Shown piece after piece: positions 15,933-25,400 of a stretch of DNA of 64,000 nt. Under the pieces are notes generated by a model. It was not told the DNA's origin, made no database searches, and saw only the letters and a program-made list of their open reading frames with translations. The stretch comes from Rhizobiales bacterium GAS188 (GTDB lineage Bacteria; Pseudomonadota; Alphaproteobacteria; Rhizobiales; Beijerinckiaceae), in assembly GCA_900104855.1 (NCBI GenBank), contig FNSS01000001.1, positions 1,178,001-1,242,000 on the forward strand, in the 5' to 3' direction. Each line of letters starts with the position of its first letter. Within the stretch, counting starts at the first letter, position 1. Both the position numbers and the translations under genes were made by a program.

Positions 15933-16289
15933 TCACTTCGATATGACGACACCGCGTTTGCTTCTCATTTCGCCGAATACAGATCCGATTGCTTTGATTA
16001 TCTTTACGTCGGGATGTGCTTTGCAATAGACGATCGTTTCATGCTCGGCTTCCTTTGACCTCGCCACATTAATGTAATGCTTTTTCGCCAATCCGTTATA
16101 CCAACCGCTATACCAAGTCGTCAGCAGGTCGGCATCTTCCTGGAACGTGCCGGCGAGCTGGGCACAGCTCAAGGCTTGCACATTGATGAAGCCCTCCGCG
16201 TCCGCATAGGACTTCAATTCGACCTGGGCGCTGGCACCGGAAGCAAGACATGCCGCGGTGGCTGCAAACGCAATTATTGGCAATCGCAT
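15933..16289 (-). CDS. HdeA/HdeB-like periplasmic protein
   Basis: A 118-residue exported protein. The signal peptide (MRLPIIAFAATAACLASGAS-AQ) precedes a domain with LSCAQLAG and TWYSGWYNGLAKK and a second cysteine in TIVYCKAHPD. The Cys-Cys spacing and the W-x-x-G-W/Y motif fit HdeA, the acid-stress chaperone family, whose members hold denatured periplasmic proteins at low pH; the two cysteines form its disulfide. GGAG lies upstream of ATG 16289. A copy of motif B about 117 bases upstream links it to the sulfatase genes. Confidence 0.75.
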   Translation of the reverse strand: MRLPIIAFAATAACLASGASAQVELKSYADAEGFINVQALSCAQLAGTFQEDADLLTTWYSGWYNGLAKKHYINVARSKEAEHETIVYCKAHPDVKIIKAIGSVFGEMRSKRGVVISK

Positions 16290-16405
16290 TGCTCATTCTC
16301 CATGTTTGAATCCGGAACTCGCGCTTCGCACATGCGTTGTGTCGCCGCGGTTCAGGAAATCGACCGAGCCGGCGCCCATGCTGCCCGCAGCGATGTTTGC
16401 CAACA

Positions 16406-16423
16406 ATTGGACCTTGGTCCCAT
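16406..16423 (-). promoter_or_regulatory. Motif B palindrome, copy upstream of the HdeA-like gene
   Basis: On the minus strand the site reads ATGGGACCAAGGTCCAAT, with perfect GGACC/GGTCC arms and the same AAT extension as the sulfatase copies. It lies about 117 bases before ATG 16289, in the same orientation relative to its gene as the other three copies. Confidence 0.55.
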
Positions 16424-16493
16424 TGGTCGCGTCCGGCCGCACGAATCCGCAACGGCGTCGAAGAATCTGGTCCTTCGACCGATCCTCGCGGCC

Positions 16494-16883
16494 TCACTCG
16501 ACGTGGCCGGACACGTCGTTGACGGCTTCACCGATCGTCCGCAGGAGCTTCGCCTGGTCGAGCGGCTTGGGCAGATATGCCAACGCGCCGGCCGCCAGAC
16601 AGAGCGCCCGGGACGCCGGCTCGTCACGGCCGGTGATGATGATGGCCGGTATTCTCTGCCCGGCATCGGTCAGCGCCCTGAGTACATCCAGGCCGCTCAA
16701 GCCAGGCATATGGAGATCGAGCACCAGGCAATCCGGGCGAGTGGCCTGCAACGAATCGAGAAACGCCTGGCCGGACGGGAAAGTCGCTACGTCGAGATGC
16801 GACGCGACAATCAGGCGCTTGAGTGCCCTGCAAATCGCCTCTTCATCATCGACGACGGCAATTAAAGGCAGTTTGTTGGCCAT
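16494..16883 (-). CDS. Stand-alone response-regulator receiver
   Basis: A 129-residue single receiver. All key residues are present: acidic pair in AVVDDEEAI, phospho-acceptor in CLVLDLHMPGLSG, threonine in IIITGRDEP, lysine in LPKPLDQ. There is no output domain, so it probably relays phosphate or modulates the adjacent kinase, as CheY- or FixT-like partners do. ATG 16883 is chosen because residues before it lack homology. It lies 96 bases downstream of the LuxR-type regulator on the same strand. Confidence 0.83.
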   Translation of the reverse strand: MANKLPLIAVVDDEEAICRALKRLIVASHLDVATFPSGQAFLDSLQATRPDCLVLDLHMPGLSGLDVLRALTDAGQRIPAIIITGRDEPASRALCLAAGALAYLPKPLDQAKLLRTIGEAVNDVSGHVE

Positions 16884-16979
16884 TTGGCCGCCTGACACTT
16901 CAAAGCTGACAGGGAACGCTCCGCGGCTCACCGGCGGCATTGGCCGGCTCATGGCCAACCGAAAGTGGGCATCAGGCAA

Positions 16980-17684
16980 TCAGTTACGACGCCCATGCCT
17001 CAAATCATAGATGGACCTTAGCCCCATCCAGTCGGGTGAGTCCGGGTCAGCGCCCGAACGCATATCGGCCGGCATAAACCCCGCCTGATCCGTCATTCGC
17101 ACCAGCTCGGCAACCGACCTCACGCCCATTTTCTCCATCACCCGCGCGCGGTGCACCTTGATCGTCTTCTCGGCCGTGCCCAGCTCCCCGGCAATCTGCT
17201 TGTTGAGGCGGCCGGCGATGACGCGCCGAAGGACTTCGGTCTCGCGCGGAGTCAGCGTGGCGAGCCGGCGTCCGATGGCGTCCAACTCCCTGTGGGCTCG
17301 GCGGGCCGTGTCGTCCTTCTCGATAGCAAGGCGGATAGCGGCGAGCAGATCCTCGGCCCGGACCGGCTTGGTAAGAAAGCTCACGGCGCCGGCCCTCATG
17401 GCGCGCACGCTCATCGGGATGTCGCCCCGGCCGCTGAGGAACACGACGGGCCGTTCGCACCCTGACGCAGCCAGCTTCTGTTGCAGCTCGAGGCCGTTCA
17501 TTCCGTCCATCGCGACATCGAGGACGGCGCAGCCGGGTATTGCGGGGTCATGTTGCTCCAGGAATGCCTGCGACGAGAGAAAGCCGCGAACCTCGAAGCC
17601 GGCGCCACGCAGCAGACGCTCCAACGCCCTCAAGATCGCCGGCTCGTCGTCGACGACAAAGATGGTGTTGGCTTCACCCGTCAT
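16980..17684 (-). CDS. FixJ/NarL-type response regulator
   Basis: A 234-residue regulator: a receiver (FVVDDEPAI, CAVLDVAMDGMNG, FLSGRGDIPMS, FLTKPVRAEDL) and a LuxR-type DNA-binding domain (LTPRETEVLRRVIAGRLNKQ, EKTIKVHRARVMEKMGVRSV). ATG 17684 overlaps the kinase stop (ATGA) and has GGGAGG about eight bases upstream, showing tight coupling to the kinase gene. About 35 residues extend past the LuxR domain. Its position next to the sulfatase genes makes it the natural candidate to bind motif B. Confidence 0.9.
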   Translation of the reverse strand: MTGEANTIFVVDDEPAILRALERLLRGAGFEVRGFLSSQAFLEQHDPAIPGCAVLDVAMDGMNGLELQQKLAASGCERPVVFLSGRGDIPMSVRAMRAGAVSFLTKPVRAEDLLAAIRLAIEKDDTARRAHRELDAIGRRLATLTPRETEVLRRVIAGRLNKQIAGELGTAEKTIKVHRARVMEKMGVRSVAELVRMTDQAGFMPADMRSGADPDSPDWMGLRSIYDLRHGRRN

Positions 17685-19969
17685 TGGCGGAGCCTCCCAT
17701 CCGCCGGGAGGGTGACGAAAAATGTGGCGCCGTGCTCCACATTGTTCATGGCCCATAACCGGCCGCCATGCGCCTCGATAATCGAGCGGCAGATGGACAA
17801 TCCAAGCCCCAATCCCCGCGACTTCGTGGTGACGAAGGGTTTGAACAGCCGATCCAGCATGTCCGCCTTGATCCCTCTGCCCTTGTCGCCAACCGAGATT
17901 TTTGCAGTGACGCGCCCTTCCGGAGCCGTCATGACGGTCAGCTCGCGTTCGCCAGGCTCGTTCTCGGCCATGGCGTCGCAGGCGTTGAAGATCAGGTTCA
18001 GCAGCACTTGCTGCAATTGCACGCGATCCCCCTGCACCACCGGCAGATCGTGCGCCAGGCGGGAGGTCACGCTGATCCTGCGAGCCACCAGGTCACTGTG
18101 CACGAGCTTGAGCACTTCGGCCACGACTTCGTTGAGGTAGAGAGGATGGATCTGCGCATCGGTCTTGACGAACAATGCGCGCAGATGCCGGATGACTTCG
18201 CCGGCGCGGGCGGCCTCGGTCACGATGTCCGCGAGAATGTCGCGCAATTCGGCGATGTCGCAGTTCTTCACGGTCAACAGGAGTTGGGCGGCGTCAGCAT
18301 TGCTGAGGATGGCCGTCAGGGGCTGGTTCAGCTCATGAGCCATTGCGCCAGAAAGCTCGCCCAGGGTGGCAACGCGCGTGAGATGTGTCAATTCCTGGCG
18401 CCAATGGGTCGATTCCCGTTCCGCCGTCCTTTCCTGGGTGACATCTATCACGATTCCGGTGATCTGCGCCGGCCGCCCGGAGGCGTCGACCTTGGTGCGC
18501 CCGACTGTGCGGATCCAATGCTCGGAACCATCCGCTCGCATCAATTGATGCTCCGTCTTGTCAGGCTCTCCGACAGTCACGGCCTGTCCGGCGGATTGCA
18601 GGGAGCTGATCAGGTCCTCGCGATGCACCAAGCCGAGAAAGCTTTCCAGCGTCACCTCGGGTTGTGAATCCAGACAGACGAGCTGCCGGCAGATATCGGA
18701 CATCCAAAGCCGATTGCTCGCAATCTCCCAGTGCCAGAGGCCGAGATTTGCCGACTGCGTCGCCAGGTTCATGCGCTCTTCGCTGTCACGCGCCGCCTGT
18801 TCGGCGCGCCGCCGGCGCCGCCCTTGCAACAGCAGCGCCGGGATCAGCAGGGATTGCGCAAGAAGCAGACCCCCGGCGGTCAGGAATTGCCACCTGTAGG
18901 TTTTCCACAGCGACGGTTCCCTGAAGCGCAGCACGCTGCCCGGCGGCAGCTTCGATTCGTCAAGCCCCCAACGCTGCAATTGCCGCCAGTCGACGTAATT
19001 CGCTGGGGCCTCCGAGTGGCGGATCGGTATCGCCTCGGGCTTTTCGCCGGCCAGGATCCGAAGGCCAAGTCGCCCGGCCTCCCGTCCCATGGCCTCGAAC
19101 GTGTTCATGTAACCCCCGACGATGCCGCGCCCCAGATAGGAGTCGTAAACCGCATAGACAGGGGCGCCGGCCGCCTCCGAAAGCCTCTCGGCCACATCTC
19201 GGGGAATGAAGGACTGGCCCGCTCCATCTCGGAGAATGGAGAGATACAAGACGATCGTATCCGGGGACAGCCGACCCATCTGGTCCAACAGCTCGGCCAT
19301 TGGCAGGCCGGAAAGGTAGGTGATCCCGAGCTGGCTCCCGTAGGGAAGCAGTGCGCGGCGGGCCGTCTCCTGCCAGTCTCTATCGGGGGAGGCGGCGCCC
19401 GTCACGACAACCAGATGCCGGGCTTGCGGCTGCAGCCTCAATGCCAGTTCTACCGTCGGCACTGGATCGAGGCGGCTCGTGATCCCGGTGACACCGGGCG
19501 GCAGATTGCGAAGCCGCCCGGTATCCTCTCTGATCCCGGTGAAGATAAGCGGTGCGTCCGCAAACAGGCTGGTCCGGCGCTGTGCCAGGAAGTCCAGAGC
19601 CTTTGGACCCGTCACGATCAGCAAATCGATCGGGCGTTCGGCGTATTTCTCCCGGAGAAACGCCGCCATTCGCGTTTCCTGCTCCGGTTCGGGAAAATGT
19701 TCAGCGTCCAGGAACTCGCTGAAGATTTCGAGCCGACCAGATAGTCGTGATTGCATTTCCTGTCGAATGCCGGCGTCGACGATGCTCGTGGCCGGCAGGA
19801 CGCTCTGGTTCGAGTGGACGATCAACACCCGCCTCGCGTCGTCTGCGCGGGAGATCGTCACGCCGCAAAGCGACAAGACAAGGGCGATGCCGGCATATAT
19901 CGCAGACCGAGCGGCAGGCCCAACGCCGGTCAGGCGTTCACGCTCGCTCGCGGCGGTCCTGCCACGCAT
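17681..19969 (-). CDS. Sensor histidine kinase with ABC-substrate-binding-like periplasmic domain
   Basis: A 762-residue kinase from ATG 19969. A first helix or signal (about 20-38) precedes a periplasmic domain of some 310 residues with features of the ABC_sub_bind family (RRVLIVHSNQSVLPATSIV, IDLLIVTGPKALDFL, VYAVYDSYLGRGIVGGYMN). A second helix (about 356-378, FLTAGGLLLAQSLLIPALLL) leads to a PAS domain (NLGLWHWEIASNRLWMS) and a kinase core: MAHELNQPLTAILSNADAAQ with His about 545, NLIFNACDAMAE, GDKGRGIK and GLGLGLSICRSI. The sensor suggests detection of a small solute, perhaps a sulfated or aromatic compound given the adjacent sulfatases; that ligand is a guess. Confidence 0.87.
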   Translation of the reverse strand: MRGRTAASERERLTGVGPAARSAIYAGIALVLSLCGVTISRADDARRVLIVHSNQSVLPATSIVDAGIRQEMQSRLSGRLEIFSEFLDAEHFPEPEQETRMAAFLREKYAERPIDLLIVTGPKALDFLAQRRTSLFADAPLIFTGIREDTGRLRNLPPGVTGITSRLDPVPTVELALRLQPQARHLVVVTGAASPDRDWQETARRALLPYGSQLGITYLSGLPMAELLDQMGRLSPDTIVLYLSILRDGAGQSFIPRDVAERLSEAAGAPVYAVYDSYLGRGIVGGYMNTFEAMGREAGRLGLRILAGEKPEAIPIRHSEAPANYVDWRQLQRWGLDESKLPPGSVLRFREPSLWKTYRWQFLTAGGLLLAQSLLIPALLLQGRRRRRAEQAARDSEERMNLATQSANLGLWHWEIASNRLWMSDICRQLVCLDSQPEVTLESFLGLVHREDLISSLQSAGQAVTVGEPDKTEHQLMRADGSEHWIRTVGRTKVDASGRPAQITGIVIDVTQERTAERESTHWRQELTHLTRVATLGELSGAMAHELNQPLTAILSNADAAQLLLTVKNCDIAELRDILADIVTEAARAGEVIRHLRALFVKTDAQIHPLYLNEVVAEVLKLVHSDLVARRISVTSRLAHDLPVVQGDRVQLQQVLLNLIFNACDAMAENEPGERELTVMTAPEGRVTAKISVGDKGRGIKADMLDRLFKPFVTTKSRGLGLGLSICRSIIEAHGGRLWAMNNVEHGATFFVTLPADGRLRQ

Positions 19970-20446
19970 ATTCGGCCAACCCGGCGATAGACAGGCGTGG
20001 CGCCGCGGCGCTCGCCCCTGCTTGGCCGGACGGCATTCCGCCTCGAGGCTCGTCCCGAGGCTGCGATCAAGATGAGCGTTGCGACCGCTCGGCTGATCTC
20101 CGCCGTGTTCCAACTGCCCGCGCCTCCACCACATAAAAGCTTTGCGCGGCGCGCGTCCCGCACATTCGATTCAACTCAATCGCGATCGGGCCTCTCAGGA
20201 TCCCGCGCGCAGGTGACCGCTCATTGATATCATTCGTTATGCTTGGCAGCAGCAACTTAGTTGATATTCGACCGTAAATCTTACGACATCGCATTGGCAG
20301 CGAAATTTAACTCAGATCGGCAAGATAATTCTTAAAATTTGCTCAATCGCGAAAAAACTGAAATTACCAGGCGGATCGTGACCCACGGCCGTTAAACCCG
20401 CCGACCAGCGTCCTCCTCAGCAAGGTCGAGACGCTCGACGGGTTAC

Positions 20447-20464
20447 GTGGGACCAAGGTCCAAT
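20447..20464 (+). promoter_or_regulatory. Motif B palindrome upstream of sulfatase 1
   Basis: GTGGGACCAAGGTCCAAT, followed by AGCCGCCC as in the copy at 25401. It lies about 141 bases before the sulfatase start. The intergenic stretch 19970-20605 is locally A/T-rich (20225-20370) and holds no gene. Confidence 0.6.
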
Positions 20465-20605
20465 AGCCGCCCGATCGAGCTTCGTTCACATATGTCATCG
20501 TGGCCGCCGAGCCGCGGTTCTCCCGAGGCTGACAACGCAATGGCGGTAGGTTCGGCGCCCTGACGATGCGCCCGATCGGTCCGAGATTCAATCATGGAGG
20601 CGATG

Positions 20606-22252
20606 ATGAGACGAAAGTTTCTTGCCTATGGCCTGGGCGGCTTGATCGCTGCGGCCATGTTGTGGACATCGTTCGGCCCCGTGCAGGCTCAGCAGCCGGC
20701 GAAACCCAACATCGTCGTGATCACGGGCGACGATATCGGCTGGTTCAACGTCGGCGCCTATCATCAGGGCATGATGTATTCGACGACGCCGAACCTCGAC
20801 AAGATGGCGGCCGAGGGCATGCGCTTCACCGATTACTACGCGGAGCCGAGCTGCACTGCCGGCCGCGCCAACTTCATCACCGGCGAGTTGCCGATCCGCA
20901 CCGGTCTGACCACGGTCGGCCAGGCGGGCGCCACGGTCGGGATGCCCGACGAAGCGCCGACCATCGCGACTGCGCTGAAATCGATGGGATACACCACAGG
21001 CCAGTTCGGCAAGAACCATCTGGGCGATTTGAACCGCTACCTTCCGACCGTACATGGTTTCGACGAATATTTCGGTTATCTCTATCATCTCGACGCGATG
21101 GAAGACCCTTTCTGGCACTCCTTTCCGCCGGCGCTGAAGGACACTGTCGGACCGCGTAATCTGCTGCACAGCTTCGCCGCCACCACCGACGATCCGACGG
21201 TGCAGCCCCGTTGGGGCAAGATCGGCAAGCAGGTCATCACGGACGAAGGGCCGCTGCCGCCCCATCCGATGCCCGGCATCAAGTACAATATGGAGACGGT
21301 CGACGAGGATATCCTCGACTACTCCGTCAAGTTCATCGACAAGGCCAAGGCAGCCGGCAAGCCCTTCTTCGTGTGGGTCAATCCCACACGCGCCCATGTG
21401 ATCTCGCACCTGTCGCCGAAATATGCCGGCAAGCTGACCGGCGACAACCAGTGGTATCTCGAGGAAGGCGTGATGTCCCAGCTCGACGACGTGGTCGGCG
21501 GCCTGATGGCCAAGCTGAAGGCCGAGGGGCTCGACGACAACACCATCGTCGTCTTCACGACCGATAACGGCACCGAGAACTTTACTTGGCCGGATGGCGG
21601 CAACACGCCCTTTGCGGCCGGCAAGGGAACTATCATGGAGGGCGGTATGCGGGTGCCGATGATCGCCCGCTGGCCGGGCCACATCCCAGCCGGCAAAGTC
21701 GAGAACGGCATCATGTCGGGCCTGGACTTCTTCCCGACCCTAGTCGCCCTGGCTGGCGATCCCAATATCACGAACGAGCTGCTCAAGGGCAAGCAGCTCG
21801 GCGACACGACCTACAAGGTCCATCTCGACGGCTACGATCAGACGAATGTGCTGACCGGCAAGGGACCTTCCAATCGTCATGAGATCTTTTACTTCGCCGA
21901 AGGCACCCTGGGCGCGGTTCGCATCGACGACTGGAAGTTCAGGATGATCGACCAGCCGGACGGTTGGCTTGGCGGGACGGTCAAGGTCGACTGGCCGATA
22001 CTCTCCAATCTCCGGCTCGATCCGTTCGAGCGGATGCAGTTCCAGAAGGGCAACACGGGGTCCTTCATGTACGTTTCGGAGTTCTACATCCACGAGTTCT
22101 GGCGTTTCGTCTTCCTGCAGCAAAAGATCGCCGAATTCGCACCGAGCTTCATCGAGTTTCCACCAATGCAGCGTGGGGCGAGCTTCAATCTCGAGGCGGT
22201 CAAGGCCGAGATCGAGGAGCGCATAAAGGCGATGAAAGGCAAGATGGAATAG
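20606..22252 (+). CDS. Secreted arylsulfatase-family enzyme 1
   Basis: A 548-residue periplasmic sulfatase of the alkaline-phosphatase superfamily. The start with MRRKF is chosen because GGAGG is five bases upstream and the same GGAGGCGATGATGAGACG context precedes sulfatase 2. After a signal peptide (to about VQAQ), PNIVVITGDDIGW supplies the metal-binding aspartates and PSCTAGRANFITG is the sulfatase signature, with Cys83 as the residue normally oxidised to formylglycine. FVVFTTDNGTENF-type motifs (VVFTTDNGTE) complete the metal site. The signature has Ala where the usual C-x-P-x-R has Pro. The substrate is unknown. It is preceded by motif B. Confidence 0.88.
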   Translation: MRRKFLAYGLGGLIAAAMLWTSFGPVQAQQPAKPNIVVITGDDIGWFNVGAYHQGMMYSTTPNLDKMAAEGMRFTDYYAEPSCTAGRANFITGELPIRTGLTTVGQAGATVGMPDEAPTIATALKSMGYTTGQFGKNHLGDLNRYLPTVHGFDEYFGYLYHLDAMEDPFWHSFPPALKDTVGPRNLLHSFAATTDDPTVQPRWGKIGKQVITDEGPLPPHPMPGIKYNMETVDEDILDYSVKFIDKAKAAGKPFFVWVNPTRAHVISHLSPKYAGKLTGDNQWYLEEGVMSQLDDVVGGLMAKLKAEGLDDNTIVVFTTDNGTENFTWPDGGNTPFAAGKGTIMEGGMRVPMIARWPGHIPAGKVENGIMSGLDFFPTLVALAGDPNITNELLKGKQLGDTTYKVHLDGYDQTNVLTGKGPSNRHEIFYFAEGTLGAVRIDDWKFRMIDQPDGWLGGTVKVDWPILSNLRLDPFERMQFQKGNTGSFMYVSEFYIHEFWRFVFLQQKIAEFAPSFIEFPPMQRGASFNLEAVKAEIEERIKAMKGKME

Positions 22253-22275
22253 CAGCCGGCGCGAGGTTGCCGTTA

Positions 22276-22304
22276 CGCCCGCCCGGGTCGTACCCGGGCG
22301 GGCG
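22276..22304 (+). terminator. Strong hairpin after sulfatase 1
   Basis: Perfect 13-base arms (22276-22288 and 22292-22304, rich in CCCG/CGGG) enclose a three-base loop, 23 bases after the sulfatase stop. The following sequence is AGTTGGTAG rather than a T-run, so this is a stabilising stem or imperfect terminator. Confidence 0.55.
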
Positions 22305-22382
22305 AGTTGGTAGCACGTTCAATGGGTTATAGTATTGAATTAAGTAACCCTCTCCAACTCGGCCTATCGAGGAGCCATCACG

Positions 22383-22754
22383 ATGTTGAAAAAATTACCC
22401 ATCGGCGCAGCGATTGCGACAGTGCTGCTGCTCTCGGCCTGCCAGTCCACTCAGCAGACCGTCCAAGGCAAGGAAGACCTTCTGTCTGCCGCTGGATTTA
22501 GTATCAAACCGGCAAACTCTGCCGCGCGACTGGCAGCCATGAAGAAACTGCCGCCACACAAATTTGTCCAGCAGACATCGGGGACGAATGTGGTCTGGCT
22601 CTACGCGGATCCGACGATTTGCCAGTGTGTGTATTTTGGAGATCAGACCGCCTGGGCAAACTACCGAGCGATGGTGTTCCAGAAGCAAATTGCTAATGAG
22701 CAGCAGATGACCGCGATCATGAATCAGAACTCGTTCGATTTCGGCCCATGGTGA
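22383..22754 (+). CDS. Small lipoprotein
   Basis: A 123-residue protein with GAGGAG upstream of ATG 22383. The signal peptide ends in a lipobox (LLLSAC, Cys20), so the mature protein should be lipid-anchored. The remainder contains ARLAAMKKLPPHKFVQQ and NVVWLYADPTICQCVYFGDQ with a Cys-x-Cys pair, and a Gln/Met-rich tail. Similar short lipoproteins occur in Hyphomicrobiales without known function. It lies between sulfatases 1 and 2. Confidence 0.72.
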   Translation: MLKKLPIGAAIATVLLLSACQSTQQTVQGKEDLLSAAGFSIKPANSAARLAAMKKLPPHKFVQQTSGTNVVWLYADPTICQCVYFGDQTAWANYRAMVFQKQIANEQQMTAIMNQNSFDFGPW

Positions 22755-22817
22755 CGCGATCTGACGACCGAGGAGGATCAGCCATTTCGGTGCGGATCAT
22801 TCGGCCTCGCGGTGCGT

Positions 22818-22832
22818 GTGGGACCAAGGTCG
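22818..22832 (+). promoter_or_regulatory. Motif B site upstream of sulfatase 2
   Basis: GTGGGACCAAGGTCG keeps the GGACC-AA-GGTC core but lacks the CAAT extension found in the other copies. It is about 97 bases before the sulfatase 2 start. Confidence 0.5.
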
Positions 22833-22929
22833 CTGGGTGAGCCGGCCTTCGAGTGGGCGAACACGCCATGCTCGAAGCAAGACGACAAGTGACTGCCGAT
22901 TGGAAGGAATTTCAACAGCGGAGGCGATG

Positions 22930-24606
22930 ATGAGACGAAAAATTCTCACTTGCGGGCTCGGTGCGTTGTCCGCCACAGCCTTACTATGGGGCTCGCTTGC
23001 CCCCGCACAGGCGCAAGCGCAAAAGCGACCGAACATCGTCATGCTCATGACAGACGACACCGGCTGGCAGGATTTCGGAGCCTATACAGGAGGAGGCGCC
23101 GCCCTTGGCCATCCGACCCCGAACGTCGATCAGATTGCCAGGGAGGGTGCCCTTTTCACGAACTGGTATGGCCAGGCGAGCTGCACTGCGGGCCGCGCGT
23201 CCTTCATCACTGGACGTATCCCGATCCGGTCGGCGCTCTCGATCGTGGTCGCCCCGGGCGACGAGAACTATTTGCATAAGGAGACACCGACGATTGCCGA
23301 GTTCTTCCAGAAGAACGGCTACACGACGTATTTCTCGGGCAAATGGCATCTGGGGGACAAGCCTGCGGCCTACCCGACCGAGCATGGCTTCGACGAGATG
23401 AAGAACTTCGCTGCCTATTATGCCGGCGTCTATTCCTACAACGACACGTCAAAGTGGTTTCATCCGTGGTTCCCGTCGTACAATTCGCAATTCAACGAAA
23501 TGTACGACAGCGTCGTGAACCTCGGCGAGTGGGAAGGTGTGGCCGGTCGGCCTGCCACGAAGGCCGGCACCATCTCGTACGACTCCCTGGCGACCTTCGA
23601 TATTCGCCAGACCGACAACGCGATCGCATACATCCAGCAGCACGCGCAGGGTGACAAGCCGTTCTTCATGGACGTCAACTTCATCAAGATGCACAACCCG
23701 ACCAACGCGGCGCCGGAATTCCGGGGCAGGTCGCATCTCGGCGACTACTCCGATTCGCTCATGGAGCTCGACGCCGATATCGGCCGGATCATGGATACGC
23801 TCCGCGCGCAGGCACCCAATACGATCGTGATCGTCACGGCCGATAACGGCGCCTGGGCCGATGCCTATCCCGATGCTGGCACACAACCGTTCCGAGGCGA
23901 GAAGGGCACGCCTTTCGAAGGGGGCTGGCGCGTCCCCGGCATCATGTGGTGGCCCAATCACATTCCGGCCCGCGTCACCTATAATGAGATGATGTCGCAC
24001 ATCGACGCCTGGGCGACGCTCGCCACGATGGTCGGCCTGACGCCGCCACCTCATGATTGGGTCGGCAATGACGGCAAAGGCATCTACTTCGACAGCATCG
24101 ATAACAGCGCCTATATCTTGGGGACCGCACAGCACTCGGCGCGGACATCGTGGGTCTATATCGACGGTGAGAATTTTTGGGGAGCACGAGCTGACATCGG
24201 TGGCGATCCAAAGGAGCCTTGGCTGCGCATAGCCTGGAAATACCTCTACACGGCGAAGGACTCGTGGCTCGGCTCGGAGGCGACCTTGGGTTCGATCGGT
24301 GCGATGTACAACCTCACCATGGATCCCTATGAGAGGTACGACATGACCTTCAATGGCGCTGCAGCGACCCGTGTGCTGTCGTCGTCGCCCGGAAAATATT
24401 CCGGCCAAGACAATGGCTGGGTCCTGGCGCTCATCTACCCTGTCATAGTCGAGTTCGACAAATCGATCATGAAATATGCGAGCATCAAGAGATCTCCAGG
24501 CGGAGCTTCGACCGACTTGGTTCCGAATCTTCAAAATCCGGAGAACCCGCTACCCTTACTGAAAGACCAGATTGATGCGGTGAAGGTCCGTGCCAGCGGC
24601 GGCTAA
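22930..24606 (+). CDS. Secreted arylsulfatase-family enzyme 2
   Basis: A 558-residue sulfatase starting MRRKILTCG, with the same ribosome-site context as sulfatase 1 (GGAGG, five bases). The signal peptide ends near AQAQ. Key motifs are PNIVMLMTDDTGW (metal aspartates), ASCTAGRASFITG with Cys85 as predicted formylglycine site, SGKWHLGDKP (active-site Lys/His) and IVIVTADNGAW. It has the same unusual C-T-A-G-R signature. The active-site outline is closest to large periplasmic arylsulfatases. The substrate is unknown. Confidence 0.88.
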   Translation: MRRKILTCGLGALSATALLWGSLAPAQAQAQKRPNIVMLMTDDTGWQDFGAYTGGGAALGHPTPNVDQIAREGALFTNWYGQASCTAGRASFITGRIPIRSALSIVVAPGDENYLHKETPTIAEFFQKNGYTTYFSGKWHLGDKPAAYPTEHGFDEMKNFAAYYAGVYSYNDTSKWFHPWFPSYNSQFNEMYDSVVNLGEWEGVAGRPATKAGTISYDSLATFDIRQTDNAIAYIQQHAQGDKPFFMDVNFIKMHNPTNAAPEFRGRSHLGDYSDSLMELDADIGRIMDTLRAQAPNTIVIVTADNGAWADAYPDAGTQPFRGEKGTPFEGGWRVPGIMWWPNHIPARVTYNEMMSHIDAWATLATMVGLTPPPHDWVGNDGKGIYFDSIDNSAYILGTAQHSARTSWVYIDGENFWGARADIGGDPKEPWLRIAWKYLYTAKDSWLGSEATLGSIGAMYNLTMDPYERYDMTFNGAAATRVLSSSPGKYSGQDNGWVLALIYPVIVEFDKSIMKYASIKRSPGGASTDLVPNLQNPENPLPLLKDQIDAVKVRASGG

Positions 24607-24629
24607 ATCCTCGATCTAGACGCCACGAC

Positions 24630-24660
24630 AAGGGGCGTGCACAATCGCGCGCCCCTTTTC
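24630..24660. terminator. Bidirectional intrinsic terminator
   Basis: AAGGGGCGTGC (24630-24640) pairs with GCGCGCCCCTT (24647-24657) with one G-U pair and a six-base loop, followed by TTTTC. It lies between sulfatase 2 and the convergent gene at 24666, and the minus strand begins its 3' side with an A/T-rich flank as well, so it may serve both. Confidence 0.65.
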
Positions 24661-24665
24661 GATGG

Positions 24666-25076
24666 CTACTCCTGGCCCATGCTCGGGAAGGTGATGCCGG
24701 TAATCTTGCCGCTCTCGTCGAAGCCGATGAGCAAGCTAAGCGCGTCGCCCCGTTGGAGGAAGAGTTTCACCACGTAGAACGTCTGATCTTGAATCTTACG
24801 GCTCTGAACGATCTCGTCTCCCGTCGCAGGACCGTACGAATTGAGGTAGCGCGACATCCCGGTCACTGCCTCATCGGTCAAGTGTTCGCTAAACGCCGTC
24901 GTCATCTGCGTCCGGTCGATTTGACCCGCCTGAAGCTGCTTATACCATTCCAACGCGAAAGCTTTCACGCTGTCGCTCGACCTTGGATCGGCCGGTGACA
25001 TTTGGTCGCCGAAGGAGGGCGCGACAGACATCAGCAGCGCTCCGAGCACTGTCGCCAAGCCCAAATGGCCCTTCAT
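24666..25076 (-). CDS. Small exported protein of unknown function
   Basis: A 136-residue protein with GGGAG before ATG 25076 and a signal peptide (MKGHLGLATVLGALLMSVAP, cleavage near SFGDQ). The mature part contains VKAFALEWYKQLQAGQIDRT, TAFSEHLTDEAVTGMSRYLN and a C-terminal beta-rich TFYVVKLFLQRGDALSLLIG. The helix-then-sheet order resembles small NTF2/DUF3887-like domains, but the match is too weak to assign. It is convergent with sulfatase 2. Confidence 0.6.
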   Translation of the reverse strand: MKGHLGLATVLGALLMSVAPSFGDQMSPADPRSSDSVKAFALEWYKQLQAGQIDRTQMTTAFSEHLTDEAVTGMSRYLNSYGPATGDEIVQSRKIQDQTFYVVKLFLQRGDALSLLIGFDESGKITGITFPSMGQE

Positions 25077-25400
25077 CCGAGTTCTCCCTCTTGGTTCCGA
25101 GATAGCCTATCTGCATGGTCCCGATGGAGGCGCATCAGGAGCGGTCGCTCGCCGAGCCGCTCGGCGCGATCTGCTTCCGCCACTCGTCGTGGAGGGCCAC
25201 CCGTAATCAAAAGGCTTCGGCATTGTTATTTTGTCGAATAGCGTTGGCCCACGGTAGCTCACGACCAGATCGAATACGATTCAATACCAGGCGCAATATC
25301 AAGGCGCAATTCGCAACGACCTGTCATCCCCGACCGCGATGAGCATGATTCGGTGCTGCAAAACGATTCCGACGCCGTTCCGCGCGGCCCATCAGGTCGC